The translations under genes and the position numbers were made by a program. Positions 53,001 to 61,036 of a stretch of DNA of 64,000 bases are shown here, piece after piece (the stretch's first letter is position 1; each line of letters opens with the position of its first letter). The notes below the pieces were generated by a model, which was given only the letters and a program-made list of their open reading frames with translations, was not told the origin of the DNA and made no database searches. The stretch is from Muribaculaceae bacterium (GTDB taxonomy: Bacteria > Bacteroidota > Bacteroidia > Bacteroidales > Muribaculaceae): assembly GCA_017548365.1 (NCBI GenBank), contig JAFZAC010000016.1, forward strand, positions 358,894 through 422,893, given 5' to 3'.

Positions 53001-56000
53001 GCACCTGGTGGCATCCCCATCTGAGTGATGTCTATCACTGGTGAACTGTGATAGGTGAGCATCATCTTCTTGTTGCACCTGAACAGTGGCAACGGTTCGT
53101 TGCTTACCGTGTAAACGGTGTCGGGAGTGATTGAATCTTTAGGATTGGTGAGGTTCACCGCAGGAAGTGACATGAACACCTCATCATTTTCAATTGTAGG
53201 ATTATTGGGGAACCTTACGCTTTTCACCATGTAACGAATTGGAGGTATCTTGGCGCTGAACTCACCGGTTTCTTCATCGGTGGTGATAACGATATTTTTC
53301 ACATCATCAACGTCACCACCAGCGCGATAGGATGTGCTACTGATATCGACCGAAGAACTTTCTACGGCAACATTCTCGGGATTAGGCACCCACTCAATGG
53401 TGGTGCCTTGCACTTGCTGCACGGCGTTGAGCATGCGTTGTGGGTGGTCAAGCGGCGTCAAGGTTATTATTGCTTTGCCAATGGTATTCTCGCTCACTCC
53501 ATATCCCAACGGTTTCTCGCCCTCGGTGTTGCCACCGGTAACACGGCCTGCGAATACCGCGAGTGTGTTGTCATAGAAATCGATATGGGTATCATCAACG
53601 AACTCATAGGTAGCGTCCTCTTCTACAGGATAGCGACCTGCACCCTCAAAGGTGTGGCCGTCGCGGCGAGCCTCAATATAGTGGCTGCCGATAGGTACCG
53701 AAATCTCATATTCACCATTAGCATCGCTGTAGATGAGTTTGTCGTTCTTGTTGCAAGGCATGCCGTCAACATAGAATGTCACACTATCGACAGGAATCGT
53801 GGTGCCAGAATAGCGGATTGTGCCTCGCACTTTGAAACTTGACACATCGGTAAAGTCATAACCGTTGAGCGACAGCGAATTTGCACTGATGAAACCAGTG
53901 CGGCTGGCAGGATTGAAGGAGTGAATGCCCTTGCTAGGTGCCACGGTGTAGCCCGTGCCGCTGCCAGTAAATGGAATGCCACGTATGATATACTCACCAT
54001 TGGTGTTGGTCAAGCCATAGAGCGAGAGCTGATTTTCGCTGGGCACAATTTCCGATGGACGGTTGTTGTTGCCCAAGTCTGGGTGGTTTCCGTTAGGAAT
54101 GCCATCGGTATAGGAGTAGTCAAAAGCATATTCCTCTAGACCTTCGTCAAAGGGCCAGTAGAGTTTAAGACCTGTTTCACGTCCACTGAGCAAGCGGTCG
54201 TAAGTGGTAACAATCTCGTTATCGGGAAGCGCGCGATTCCATATTCTGACTTCATCGATGTTTCCCTTGAGGGTGTTGTGATGATTTCCTCCATAGGCGC
54301 CACAAATCCTCACTTTAACCTTGTTGTCGTAATCTGCTGGAATTTCGCTGGTGTCGAAGTGAAGAGTGGGATAGTCCTTGAGATCAAATATGTAAGGATT
54401 CTCGACATCTCCGTTGATTATGAAGGTTATTGAGCCATCGGCATTGTTGCGAATGGTGATGTGGCTGTATTTGTTGTATTCAATCACTCCATAGGCTCCA
54501 GTGGTGGGATTCTTAAACCACTTTTCGGTACCACCGAATTTCAGCATCAGTGCAAATCCGTCATGGTCGCCACCATACTGGTTGTGATTGTAATTGAACA
54601 GACCGAAATTATAGCCTTTGAGGTTTCCTTCGGAGTCATAAGTGTCACCATCATATTTGTCCATCTTGAAAAGCCCCACCCAGTGCTGTTCCTCATCGGG
54701 GTTAATCCACATTTGCAAGGTGAATGGTCGGTCAAGGCGCAGCAAGTTGTTGGCAGTACTGGGCTCGGCAAGCCACACCATACCGACACCGTCATCAAGC
54801 AATTTGCGACTGTAGAACTGTGGACGCGAAGTCTCGTCGCCACTGCGCATGAGGTTGAGCCTTACTCCTTCAACGGCTGTACCTGTATCGAATTGCACAC
54901 GACCGGCAATCACACCAGCTGCCTGGCTGAAGCCGCTCTCAACAATCGCATTGCTGATAACGCGGCCTGTGCCGTCACAGTCGGCTGAGTAGGCAGCCAC
55001 GCGATATTCATAGAATCTTCCAGGCTCGGCTGTCTGGTCCACGTAGGTATAGTTGGTTGTTGTTCCCGAAGTGGTGCCGATTGTGAGCCAGTCGCTGGCA
55101 CCTATGAAACGTCGGTGAACCTCATAGTAAGTTGGACTGGTGCCCACCTGTTTTGCTGTCCAGTTAACATGAACGCTTCCCTGGTAGTTGCCCTTACTGA
55201 TTGTGACACCAGTCACAATGCTGCCATCGAGCAAGCTTGACTGAATAGTGTCGCTGGTGAAGTGCAATTTCCCGTCAAGCATATCGGTGTTGACAAAATA
55301 TCTGTACACTTCGCAGCTCGACTCAGGCTTGTCGTCGGTGAACGATGCTTTTCCTGCATCACGTGGCACCGTGACTTCTCCATATTTTTTCCTTATTGTT
55401 CCATCGGGGTCAATGCGGTTTACATAGAAAGTTACCGATGTCTCATTCTTTGGAACGTTGCCAAAATCCCAGTCTATCTTGATGTTGTCGGTGACATCTA
55501 CATCCTGGCTAAGGTGCAATGGTATCACCGGCACGGTGTTAGTCATAACAATGGCTGCATTGATATTAGCGAGTGGCTGAGGGTCGCTGGGAATTTCCAA
55601 CGGAGCCCACGAATTCTTGAGCTGGAACACCTCGTAGCGATAATACTTGTTGTAGTCCAGTCCATACATTTCTTTGTCGATGAAATAATTATCGGACGTT
55701 GAGCCCACTTTCACGCGGTTGTCTGTGTAGGAGCCATACTCGCTCATGGGCGTGCGGTAAATCTGGAAATCTCCTTCCTCGGCAACAGCGTTATCCACCA
55801 CCCATTGCAGACGCATCTCGCCTTTCACTTGGTTGAACGTTGCCGTCACATCAGATGACGCGTTGTTGAAATGCGTTTCCGTCTTTGTGGCCTTGGGAAG
55901 CCTCAGCTCAAGTGTGGTATTGTTGTAGACGTAATAAAAAATACCGACTTTAGTCACTTCGACATTGAAGTTTTGAGCAGGCACGTCAAGTTCAATCGAT

Positions 56001-56797
56001 TTTGCATTATGGTCTTCCACAAAGATTGATCCGTCACTGTAAACCGTGCCGTCGTCGGTAACAACTTTGGCCATGTAAGAGCTCCTGTAAGTGCAGGTGT
56101 GCGTATATTCAGGCAGCCAAGTGTTGTCGGCACTTACCTTCACTTTATTGGGAGCTATCCATTCAACTTCGGCATCTTTACACTTCTCAAACTCCATTTC
56201 TAGACCCTTCAGGTAACGCATGTGGATAGTGAAACTATAGTCTGTATCCCAAGCCCAGAAATGGTCTTGCTTGTAGTAGGTGTCATTCTCAATCTGGATG
56301 CCGGTCACATTGTCAAGACCAGCCTGATTGGGGGCGTAGCGGAACGATAGCCAGGTGCCGTCCATATTGCCATTGCCAATCACGCCATAAGTGTAGTCAG
56401 TCTGAGTGAAATTGCCACCTTTGGGCCACTCACCAATCTTGTGGAGCGAACCAGAGCGTGTCATCACATAGAAAGATTGATCAGAACCATTTCTTTCAAA
56501 GCCATTGGGTTGACCGTAGTGATAGCGGTACTTGATCAAGACAGTTGGAGACCCTATCGACAGTTCGCCGCCATTATCAGTCTCAAAGCCACGGAAATTG
56601 TTCATACCCGTGTCTTCGTTGATTCCGGTGCACCATTGATAGCTTTTGCCGTGGCTCACCTCGGCGACATAGATGTTACACCAGTAAGTGCCACCGCCCG
56701 GGTCGGAGTAGTTACCCGAAATGGCGCTCGCAGCCAGCGGTGACAACAACATCGTTGCTATCAGTGCTAGTAGGTAAAAAATTCTTTTAATTTTCAT
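47015..56797 (-). CDS. Giant (3,260-residue) LamG/FN3 surface protein with T9SS sorting domain
   Basis: After a signal peptide (about 1-25) come: a unique N-terminal region; fibronectin III-like stretches (about 320-620); a first LamG/concanavalin-like jellyroll (about 680-880, DRPFTLQMWINPDEEQHW); carboxypeptidase-regulatory-like repeats (about 900-1060, GLTNTNGEYIIRGIP; RGTIRYSGTTIPVDSVTFYV); a long central region of unknown fold (about 1060-2150); two more LamG domains (about 2170-2325 and 2380-2545, each followed by a YWKMNEG- or YYPMEHS-like end); paired WNWI repeats (about 2895-3060); and a C-terminal type A-like T9SS sorting domain (last 75 residues: NVYSINGKLIDKFTP, LIDGVYFVEARTYSG, AIKQILKR). 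It is expected to cross the outer membrane through the T9SS (PorV is encoded here) and stay on the surface. Binding of glycans or matrix is a guess from LamG. It is coupled to the LRR gene downstream. Confidence 0.92.
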   Translation of the reverse strand: MKIKRIFYLLALIATMLLSPLAASAISGNYSDPGGGTYWCNIYVAEVSHGKSYQWCTGINEDTGMNNFRGFETDNGGELSIGSPTVLIKYRYHYGQPNGFERNGSDQSFYVMTRSGSLHKIGEWPKGGNFTQTDYTYGVIGNGNMDGTWLSFRYAPNQAGLDNVTGIQIENDTYYKQDHFWAWDTDYSFTIHMRYLKGLEMEFEKCKDAEVEWIAPNKVKVSADNTWLPEYTHTCTYRSSYMAKVVTDDGTVYSDGSIFVEDHNAKSIELDVPAQNFNVEVTKVGIFYYVYNNTTLELRLPKATKTETHFNNASSDVTATFNQVKGEMRLQWVVDNAVAEEGDFQIYRTPMSEYGSYTDNRVKVGSTSDNYFIDKEMYGLDYNKYYRYEVFQLKNSWAPLEIPSDPQPLANINAAIVMTNTVPVIPLHLSQDVDVTDNIKIDWDFGNVPKNETSVTFYVNRIDPDGTIRKKYGEVTVPRDAGKASFTDDKPESSCEVYRYFVNTDMLDGKLHFTSDTIQSSLLDGSIVTGVTISKGNYQGSVHVNWTAKQVGTSPTYYEVHRRFIGASDWLTIGTTSGTTTNYTYVDQTAEPGRFYEYRVAAYSADCDGTGRVISNAIVESGFSQAAGVIAGRVQFDTGTAVEGVRLNLMRSGDETSRPQFYSRKLLDDGVGMVWLAEPSTANNLLRLDRPFTLQMWINPDEEQHWVGLFKMDKYDGDTYDSEGNLKGYNFGLFNYNHNQYGGDHDGFALMLKFGGTEKWFKNPTTGAYGVIEYNKYSHITIRNNADGSITFIINGDVENPYIFDLKDYPTLHFDTSEIPADYDNKVKVRICGAYGGNHHNTLKGNIDEVRIWNRALPDNEIVTTYDRLLSGRETGLKLYWPFDEGLEEYAFDYSYTDGIPNGNHPDLGNNNRPSEIVPSENQLSLYGLTNTNGEYIIRGIPFTGSGTGYTVAPSKGIHSFNPASRTGFISANSLSLNGYDFTDVSSFKVRGTIRYSGTTIPVDSVTFYVDGMPCNKNDKLIYSDANGEYEISVPIGSHYIEARRDGHTFEGAGRYPVEEDATYEFVDDTHIDFYDNTLAVFAGRVTGGNTEGEKPLGYGVSENTIGKAIITLTPLDHPQRMLNAVQQVQGTTIEWVPNPENVAVESSSVDISSTSYRAGGDVDDVKNIVITTDEETGEFSAKIPPIRYMVKSVRFPNNPTIENDEVFMSLPAVNLTNPKDSITPDTVYTVSNEPLPLFRCNKKMMLTYHSSPVIDITQMGMPPGAFGTDTLTVTDVGEEIKLPIYNYNESTGEVTYNYGYPIFQLGRTYDFKVMAYEPYMNYDKIAAGKLRKDMLRDSVITFGNELGEAALIAAEDNVIDGHEIKRGEMAKLDPEQVRLDSVGVGHYKWRAGIPALTAPYTRNMNASMVIQGKTKLWSYEGLNGIIAGVVPTGNNFITAGPSHVQMVLRDPPGDASYATWARDSVTSDYTYTVRGVHNNTEFGVDIRNSVEYDMIAGSAFFGTVFYNNIVSENQVSWKYDVHKTWDNHKSVTYTNGMAISSNSTMDYVGRDGDVFIGYSTNYIIGAADKVGIFKQEDGSWAVDMQETMAMDEKFNTHFEYSQNYIETTLFSNIKRTRNTMLKHINSMSEIEDDPQVSTYYTFLTEDDPRYGSSNNDKEVWGDQAVDGMDGPSYYARFPNGFEGCDSVHWCNQVIESWKKTLAANEEDKIKAFNNPNYKIGNESFERGVTVSNTTGTTTNTVDNSTENFSTGLAYRGKNGYLINKSGCIIISNTDIGYHQTKYDIDETSIVERFAYTLNDTQRGNAHTVDIFRSPKGWSTIFRTRGGQTRCPYEGETRTKYYNPGTLLDYATMKSDNPHISMPIRNFVDIPAGQEAQVQVVFVNESETHEALTSAIVYVDAGTNPNGLQIYMDGEPLVNGVEMWMEYGVPITKTLTIRQSDNSILDYNDITLFLANSCKPERWIYETVSFSAHFVPAAPPVTLNLNKTILNQRAVQSGEEIVATISDINRLFNGLKGVRLKYRFAGDAQWITAHEWLTDESFLTDGQETDEQSMMPNDKPNITYNLKLPNIDGHYMIAAESMCILGGKEYTAMTDEIEVIRDTRGPKLLGQAYPNTGILTPTDDIRIKFNEDIRESYLTKDDNFFITGSLNDSQVSHDVSLQFNGTPVETDAYLPISNTSFAASLWLKRKGSGTIIEHGTEGNMLKVAINENGQVDATINEITLTSIDAVPMDKWVFLALNYVKGTAGQNTLTMLMANDDNETMLFDEAIMSDYNSNGRLILGRDFTGMMHELVLWNKNCPVRTLLAQKDEVVAPYLPGLVGYWKMNEGYGTTVTDYARGRNMHLAAESWNVENTNLAAHLDGEHIIKVPIGGVSPRDIDSYVVETWFRGEKDKNARATLLSVTDRVSIGFDYDNSMILHLYNDTLSSLTSNGLPIVLTNTNYNDGNWHHLALNVHRGVSAVVYLDGKPVKTLAEQQLPAAAGDYLYVGGILKLDNESGMIEERYKFTGDVDELRVWNAACDGTSIIANRYNQVDTAQVTGLIAYYPMEHSALDANGNIVTDFSLINNAPGMAQLGMGEAIGPGVVQSPTAPALRKSPLKQNLDFDFTASSNEIYINLNTLPSRMQGNLLTFIVKNVRDIQDNLSETITWSAVVDYNTMEWDQESLIIEKDRLSEASVWASLRNKGRESGRFNISGLPTWITPSVTTGVLGTNESTTIQFNIGADAPVGTHLVYAYAVNDDDICAPLMFVVTITGNDPQWSFNPDEYESSMNMIGQIYLDDKICTNTNTKIAAFVDNACCGVASPKLVTSRDAYFVSMTIYGHEDITSPKPITFRIYDAEKGVVLGEVTSKYKGETINPTYQPNGLIGDYDYPVVWQPSDLIEQQLNLVTNWNWISLFVQPEEGKADLESLFGHAKVFNTIKGKDGFAMNSGTKWTSTGLDTLAIGNLYKLKVKNDVNCSISGSMIDTRTATQTIYPGWNWIGPLSIYNLSLNEAFADLMPARGDIVKSKNQVAFYDGYKWEGDLTALIPGMGYYYKSQKTDTVTFRYPTIDATTYQAPPMVMRAPGNLPFTPVDHHQFSDNMNIVARVVKDDVDVTDLCIAAFVDGECRGVTTATEDGLYLLTVAGNADEAGKIVHFATIYNGEEVWFSEELPWLSDWIYGDLDEPQVFDLNNTSGIENVISSSSIIISPAVVTDVINVRAGDILKEVNVYSINGKLIDKFTPDSNEAALNLSHLIDGVYFVEARTYSGARAIKQILKR

Positions 56798-56885
56798 ATA
56801 TTAGATGATTAGTTTGACATCATATTTAATTAACACCACTATTTAATTCAATCAATCTTAATTTTCATTTTTGTATAATAAGGTG

Positions 56886-56893
56886 CAAAGTTA
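56886..56893 (-). promoter_or_regulatory. Putative -7 box of the giant-LRR operon
   Basis: Minus-strand TAACTTTG, about 89 bp before the ATG at 56797. No clear -33 TTTG. Confidence 0.5.
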
Positions 56894-56962
56894 CATTATT
56901 TTTTTTTCAGTACGAATAATTACTTTAAAAAACGTATTCATTTATTGTTTTTTAAGTAAAAA

Positions 56963-56992
56963 ATAACGGGAACTCATCACGAGTCCCCGTTA
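56963..56992 (-). terminator. Terminator after tRNA-Arg
   Basis: ATAACGGGaACTC / GAGTcCCCGTTAT stem (one mismatch, 5-nt loop), followed on the minus strand by TTTTTTAC. It lies 27 bp beyond the tRNA 3' end. Confidence 0.8.
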
Positions 56993-57018
56993 TCATTACC
57001 AATTTCATTATGAAAACG

Positions 57019-57092
57019 TGAATCGGCTGGGATTCGAACCCAGGACCCACAGCTTAGAAGGCTGTTGCTCTATCCAGCTGAGCTACCGATCC
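57019..57092 (-). tRNA. tRNA-Arg (anticodon UCU)
   Basis: The minus strand folds as a 74-nt cloverleaf: acceptor GGATCGG pairs with CCGATTC (one G-T pair), D arm GCTCAGCTGGATAGAGC, anticodon stem ACAGC/GCTGT with loop CTTCTAA and anticodon TCT, and T arm CTGGGTTCGAATCCCAG. The discriminator is A and CCA is not encoded. A full promoter precedes it and a terminator follows. Confidence 0.96.
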
Positions 57093-57129
57093 AGCTTTTT
57101 TGATTCCATAACTTCCTCAAAAAGCGGTG

Positions 57130-57160
57130 CAAAGGTAATACATTTTTCTTAATAGGCAAA
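57130..57160 (-). promoter_or_regulatory. Promoter of tRNA-Arg
   Basis: Minus strand: TTTG (57157-57160), exactly 19 bp, TACCTTTG (57130-57137), 38 bp before the tRNA 5' end. Confidence 0.85.
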
Positions 57161-57179
57161 ATTTGTGAAATAATTTGCG

Positions 57180-57187
57180 TAAATTTG
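57180..57187 (+). promoter_or_regulatory. -7 box of queA
   Basis: TAAATTTG followed by CAG, 22 bp before the ATG at 57210. It is divergent from the tRNA promoter; no -33 at the usual distance. Confidence 0.6.
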
Positions 57188-57209
57188 CAGCCTAAAATCA
57201 AGAAAAACT

Positions 57210-58436
57210 ATGAATATACTTGAAAAAGTGCGTAATTTACGCATCGATGAATATAACTATCCACTTCCTGATGAGCGCATAGCAAAGCATCCGCTATCGC
57301 AGCGAGAGCAGTGCAAGGTACTCATGTACAGCAACGACAATATTGAGGAACACCGTTTCCACGAGGTGCCCCAGCTGCTGCCTGCGGGAGCCATGCTCAT
57401 TTACAATAACACTCGCGTGATAAACGCTCGGCTTCGTTTCCGCAAAGAGACCGGTAGCAAAATCGAGATTTTCTGCTTAGAACCAGTAGCACCATACGAT
57501 TACCAGCTGATTTTCCAAACAACCAGTCAATGTACTTGGCTATGCCTCGTGGGAAATAGCAAGCGGTGGAAGAGCGGTGACTTGCAGCAGCAAGTCATAG
57601 TCGATGGAAAAAGCATTACTGTAAGCGCCACACGCGGAGAGCGCCGAGGCAATGCCTTCGAAATCACTTTTTCTTGGGATGGCAACGACGTGACATTTGC
57701 CTCAGTACTTGAGGCGATTGGCGAGATTCCAATTCCTCCTTATCTCAACCGAGGTACCGAACAGAGCGACCTCACCGACTATCAGACGGTATACAGCCAC
57801 ATCGACGGCAGTGTAGCAGCTCCAACAGCTGGTCTGCATTTCACCGAAGAGGTGCTTGCCGAGTGCGACAGTATGGGCATTGAGCGTCGTGAGCTCACCC
57901 TTCATGTGGGTGCAGGCACATTCCAGCCAGTGAAGAGCGATAACATTGGCGACCACGACATGCACACCGAGTTCATCAGTGTGCCACGCAACTTGCTTGC
58001 TGAACTCGCTGCCACAAACAAGCCAGTAATCGCGGTGGGAACGACGAGCGTGCGCACTCTAGAGAGCCTCTATTATGTTGGACAAATCCTTGACTCTAAC
58101 CCCGAAGCTACCGAGGAACAGCTGCGCGTCACACAATGGATGCCCTATACCACTCCATGTGCTATCACAGCTCAAAAGGCCCTTCAAAACATTGTTGGCT
58201 ACCTTGATCGTCACAACGCCAGCGATTATCTGGGCAGCACTCAGCTAATGATAGCGCCTGGATTCACTTACCGCATTGTCAAAGGCATGATAACTAATTT
58301 CCACCAGCCACAGTCAACGCTTCTGCTGCTCGTCGCCGCCTTTGTGGGCAACGACAACTGGCGTAAAATCTACGATTACGCCCTCGACCATGACTTCCGC
58401 TTCTTGAGCTATGGCGACGCATGCCTGTTTCTTTAA
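57210..58436 (+). CDS. queA: S-adenosylmethionine:tRNA ribosyltransferase-isomerase
   Basis: QueA transfers and isomerises the ribosyl part of SAM onto preQ1-modified tRNA to form epoxyqueuosine. The 408 residues are longer than the roughly 350 of E. coli QueA, as in other Bacteroidota. Conserved blocks are YPLPDERIAKHPLSQRE, IYNNTRVINARL, YLNRGTEQSDLTDYQTVYS, SVAAPTAGLHFTEEVL, LHVGAGTFQPVKSDNI, MHTEFISVP, VGTTSVRTLES and ITNFHQPQSTLLLLVAAFVG. The extra length lies mainly near residues 285-340. Confidence 0.96.
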   Translation: MNILEKVRNLRIDEYNYPLPDERIAKHPLSQREQCKVLMYSNDNIEEHRFHEVPQLLPAGAMLIYNNTRVINARLRFRKETGSKIEIFCLEPVAPYDYQLIFQTTSQCTWLCLVGNSKRWKSGDLQQQVIVDGKSITVSATRGERRGNAFEITFSWDGNDVTFASVLEAIGEIPIPPYLNRGTEQSDLTDYQTVYSHIDGSVAAPTAGLHFTEEVLAECDSMGIERRELTLHVGAGTFQPVKSDNIGDHDMHTEFISVPRNLLAELAATNKPVIAVGTTSVRTLESLYYVGQILDSNPEATEEQLRVTQWMPYTTPCAITAQKALQNIVGYLDRHNASDYLGSTQLMIAPGFTYRIVKGMITNFHQPQSTLLLLVAAFVGNDNWRKIYDYALDHDFRFLSYGDACLFL

Positions 58437-58464
58437 CTTAAATCAATAATCAACAATAAAAAAC

Positions 58465-58494
58465 ACCCACTATGGCCAAAACCATGGTGGGTGT
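58465..58494. terminator. Bidirectional terminator between queA and the lipoprotein gene
   Basis: A 12-bp inverted repeat with one G-T pair (CACCCACTATGG / CCATGGTGGGTG), 6-nt loop, A-run on the left, AT-rich on the right. Confidence 0.85.
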
Positions 58495-58517
58495 AATAAT
58501 TTATAGTTTAACTTGCT

Positions 58518-59084
58518 TTATTTCAAGGTTGTAGCGTTAATTATATCATTGAGATTCTTCTTCAACACTTGCTTAAGCTCATCGCCCTTCATTGGAGTGC
58601 CACCAGGCATGATTCTGAAGGTCACAAATCCCTCGCCGCTTGGAACGTAAGCCTCATATTCGTAGCGCTCACCATCTTTTGCGTTTTCAAATACCTTATA
58701 GGCTTTATCGTTAACTTTGATGTCCTCTATCGCTTTGCAGCCACGCTTAGTGATGCTTTCGGTAAGGTCTTTCTCATTCATCAATGTGTAGTTAACCATT
58801 GCTGTTGAGTGAGGATTATCCCTTAAAGTAAGGTTGCAAGAACTTCTCACCATCTTGCTGCTTGCCTTCCAGTCGGCAGGAATTGCGATTGTGTAATTGT
58901 CGCAGGTGAGTTCCTTCAAGTCCTCGATTTTCACTTCCTCTGCAGCTTTTTCACCTTCGGCCGACTGCTCAGTCGATACTTCTTCGCCACTGGCCTTTGA
59001 TGCTTCACTACCTCCACCATTGCATGATACTAATGCCAACGATGCAACAGCAGCGATGGCAAAAACAAAAAGTACTTTCTTCAT
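58518..59084 (-). CDS. Lipoprotein of unknown function
   Basis: The 188-residue protein has a lipoprotein signal (MKKVLFVFAIAAVASLALVSC, Cys at 21), then a Ser/Glu-rich linker (about 22-50) and a domain of about 130 residues (TCDNYTIAIPADWKASSKM, SCNLTLRDNP, AYVPSGEGFVTFRIMPGG) that recalls PsbP-like or 'pH-induced lipoprotein' folds in pattern only. There is no Asp-rich surface-export signal directly after the Cys (NGGGSEAS), so location on the inner face of the outer membrane is likely. It is divergent from the ABC gene and converges on queA. Confidence 0.8.
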   Translation of the reverse strand: MKKVLFVFAIAAVASLALVSCNGGGSEASKASGEEVSTEQSAEGEKAAEEVKIEDLKELTCDNYTIAIPADWKASSKMVRSSCNLTLRDNPHSTAMVNYTLMNEKDLTESITKRGCKAIEDIKVNDKAYKVFENAKDGERYEYEAYVPSGEGFVTFRIMPGGTPMKGDELKQVLKKNLNDIINATTLK

Positions 59085-59161
59085 TTTTCGTTATTATTGG
59101 TTAATATTTAGTTTCTTATTAAACGCATGAAGACCTTTGAATATTATATGAAGCTAGCACA

Positions 59162-59193
59162 TTTGGATATTCAATCAAAAAGTCTTAACTTTG
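59162..59193 (+). promoter_or_regulatory. Promoter of the ABC exporter gene, close to the start codon
   Basis: TTTG (59162-59165), 20 bp, TAACTTTG (59186-59193); the ATG is at 59201, only 7 nt after the box, so the transcript may have almost no leader. Confidence 0.7.
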
Positions 59194-59200
59194 CCACACA

Positions 59201-61000
59201 ATGTTAAAAACTCTCATAAAACAGATAGGCAACTTCAAGACCGCCTCGATTCTCACTCCCATCTTCATCGCTCTCGAAGTAGTGATGGGAGTACTTATCC
59301 CCTATGTCACATCATGGATTATTGACGAAGGAATCGCAAAAAGCCACATGGGCAACGTATACAAGTACGGAGCCATCATGCTGGTGCTTGCGGCAATGAG
59401 TATGATTTTCGGAATTCTGGCAGGACGGTTCTCGGCATTGGCGTCATCGGGCTTTGCTCGAAACCTGCGCGACGCTATGTTCCGCAATATCCAGACGTTC
59501 TCTTTCTCCAACATTGACAAGTTCAGCTCGGCAGGCCTTGTAACGAGGATGACCACCGACGTGAACAACCTTCAGAACGCCTTCCAGATGCTGCTACGCA
59601 TCTCGGTTCGCGCCCCTTTGAACCTCATATTCAGCATTTTCATGTGCGTGTTCATCAACACCAAGATGAGCTCCATCTTCATCATAGCACTCGTGATACT
59701 TGGCACTCTGCTCTATCTCATTATAAGCCGTACGGTGAAACTGTTCCAGCAGGTATTCAAGAAATATGACGACTTGAACAACGTGGTTCAGGAAAATGTC
59801 TCGGCGATACGCGTTGTCAAGGCCTTCGTGCGTGAGGACTATGAGAACAAGAAGTTCAGCAAGGCGGCGCGTGCGTTGTACAACCTCTTTGTCAAGACCG
59901 AGAGCCTTATGGCTCTTAACCACCCCGTGATGATGATTGTGGTTTACGGCTGCATCATCTCATTGTCGTGGTTCGGCGCAAAACATATAGTGGGCGGAGA
60001 CCTCACTACTGGCCAGCTCACGTCACTCTTCACCTATGTAATGACCATTCTCTCGGCGCTGATGATGCTCTCAATGATTTTCGTGCAGCTCACTATGAGT
60101 GCCGCCAGTGGCAAGCGCGTGGCCGAAGTCATCAACGAAAAAGCCGATATTGTGAATCCCGAGAATCCCGTTTTGACTGTAGCGGACGGCAGCATCGACT
60201 TCGAAAACGTGAGGTTCACCTATAATAAATCAGGTATTCCCCCCACCCCATCCACCTTGTTTGGAGCCCTGCCGGGATCGACCGACCAAGACTGCGACTA
60301 TGCCATCAAGGACATCAACCTGCACATCAACAGTGGCGAGACAATTGGCATCATCGGCGGTACTGGATGCGGCAAGTCAACGCTGGCAATGCTCATCAGC
60401 CGCATGTACGACGTCACCAACGGCAGCATCAAGGTGGGAGGCATCGATGTGAGAGACTATGACCTCGAGACGCTGCGAAACAACGTGTCGATGGTACTGC
60501 AGCAGAATGTCCTCTTCAGTGGCACGGTGCTCGACAACCTGCGTTGGGGAAAGAGCGATGCAACTCTCGAAGAGTGCAAGCACGCTTGTAAGTTGGCGTG
60601 TGCCGACGAGTTCATCGAGGAAATGCCCGACGGCTATGACTCGGTAATAGAACAAGGAGGCGCCAACGTTTCTGGCGGTCAGAAACAACGACTTTGCATA
60701 GCCCGGGCTCTACTAAAGAACCCCAAAGTGCTGGTCCTCGACGACTCAACAAGCGCATGTGACACAGCAACCGACGCACGCATAAGCAAGGCACTTCGCG
60801 ACTATATGCCCGAGGTCACAAAAGTCATCGTGGCACAGCGAGTTCACAGCGTCATGAATGCCAGCCGCATCATCGTTATGGAAAGCGGCCGTGTAACCGG
60901 CTTTGACACACATGAGAACTTACTCAAGAGCAACGACATATACCGCGAGATATATACTCTCCAAACCCAAGACTCAGGAGACTTCGACAAACCGAAATAG
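59201..61000 (+). CDS. ABC exporter half-transporter with degenerate ATPase site
   Basis: The 599-residue protein has a six-helix exporter domain (about 1-310) and an ATPase domain. Walker A is GGTGCGKSTL (K392), the signature is NVSGGQKQRL, Walker B is VLVLDDSTSACD. The usual catalytic Glu after Walker B is D515, and the switch His is Q546 (VIVAQRVHSV). These two changes mark the degenerate half of heterodimeric exporters such as TM287/288, yet no second ABC gene is beside it. There is also an insertion of about 25 residues (around 345-370) in the first strands of the ATPase domain. It may pair with an unlinked partner or hydrolyse ATP slowly as a homodimer. Substrate unknown. Confidence 0.92.
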   Translation: MLKTLIKQIGNFKTASILTPIFIALEVVMGVLIPYVTSWIIDEGIAKSHMGNVYKYGAIMLVLAAMSMIFGILAGRFSALASSGFARNLRDAMFRNIQTFSFSNIDKFSSAGLVTRMTTDVNNLQNAFQMLLRISVRAPLNLIFSIFMCVFINTKMSSIFIIALVILGTLLYLIISRTVKLFQQVFKKYDDLNNVVQENVSAIRVVKAFVREDYENKKFSKAARALYNLFVKTESLMALNHPVMMIVVYGCIISLSWFGAKHIVGGDLTTGQLTSLFTYVMTILSALMMLSMIFVQLTMSAASGKRVAEVINEKADIVNPENPVLTVADGSIDFENVRFTYNKSGIPPTPSTLFGALPGSTDQDCDYAIKDINLHINSGETIGIIGGTGCGKSTLAMLISRMYDVTNGSIKVGGIDVRDYDLETLRNNVSMVLQQNVLFSGTVLDNLRWGKSDATLEECKHACKLACADEFIEEMPDGYDSVIEQGGANVSGGQKQRLCIARALLKNPKVLVLDDSTSACDTATDARISKALRDYMPEVTKVIVAQRVHSVMNASRIIVMESGRVTGFDTHENLLKSNDIYREIYTLQTQDSGDFDKPK

Positions 61001-61036
61001 GGGAACGAGAATCGAGAATCGGGTTTGGGGTTCCCC
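61000..61036 (+). repeat. Inverted repeat between the ABC and peptidase genes
   Basis: GGGGAAC / GTTCCCC with a 23-nt loop holding GAGAATCGAGAATCGGG. It begins at the last base of the ABC stop codon and is not followed by a T-run. It may be a spacer repeat or a stabilising hairpin. Confidence 0.4.
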
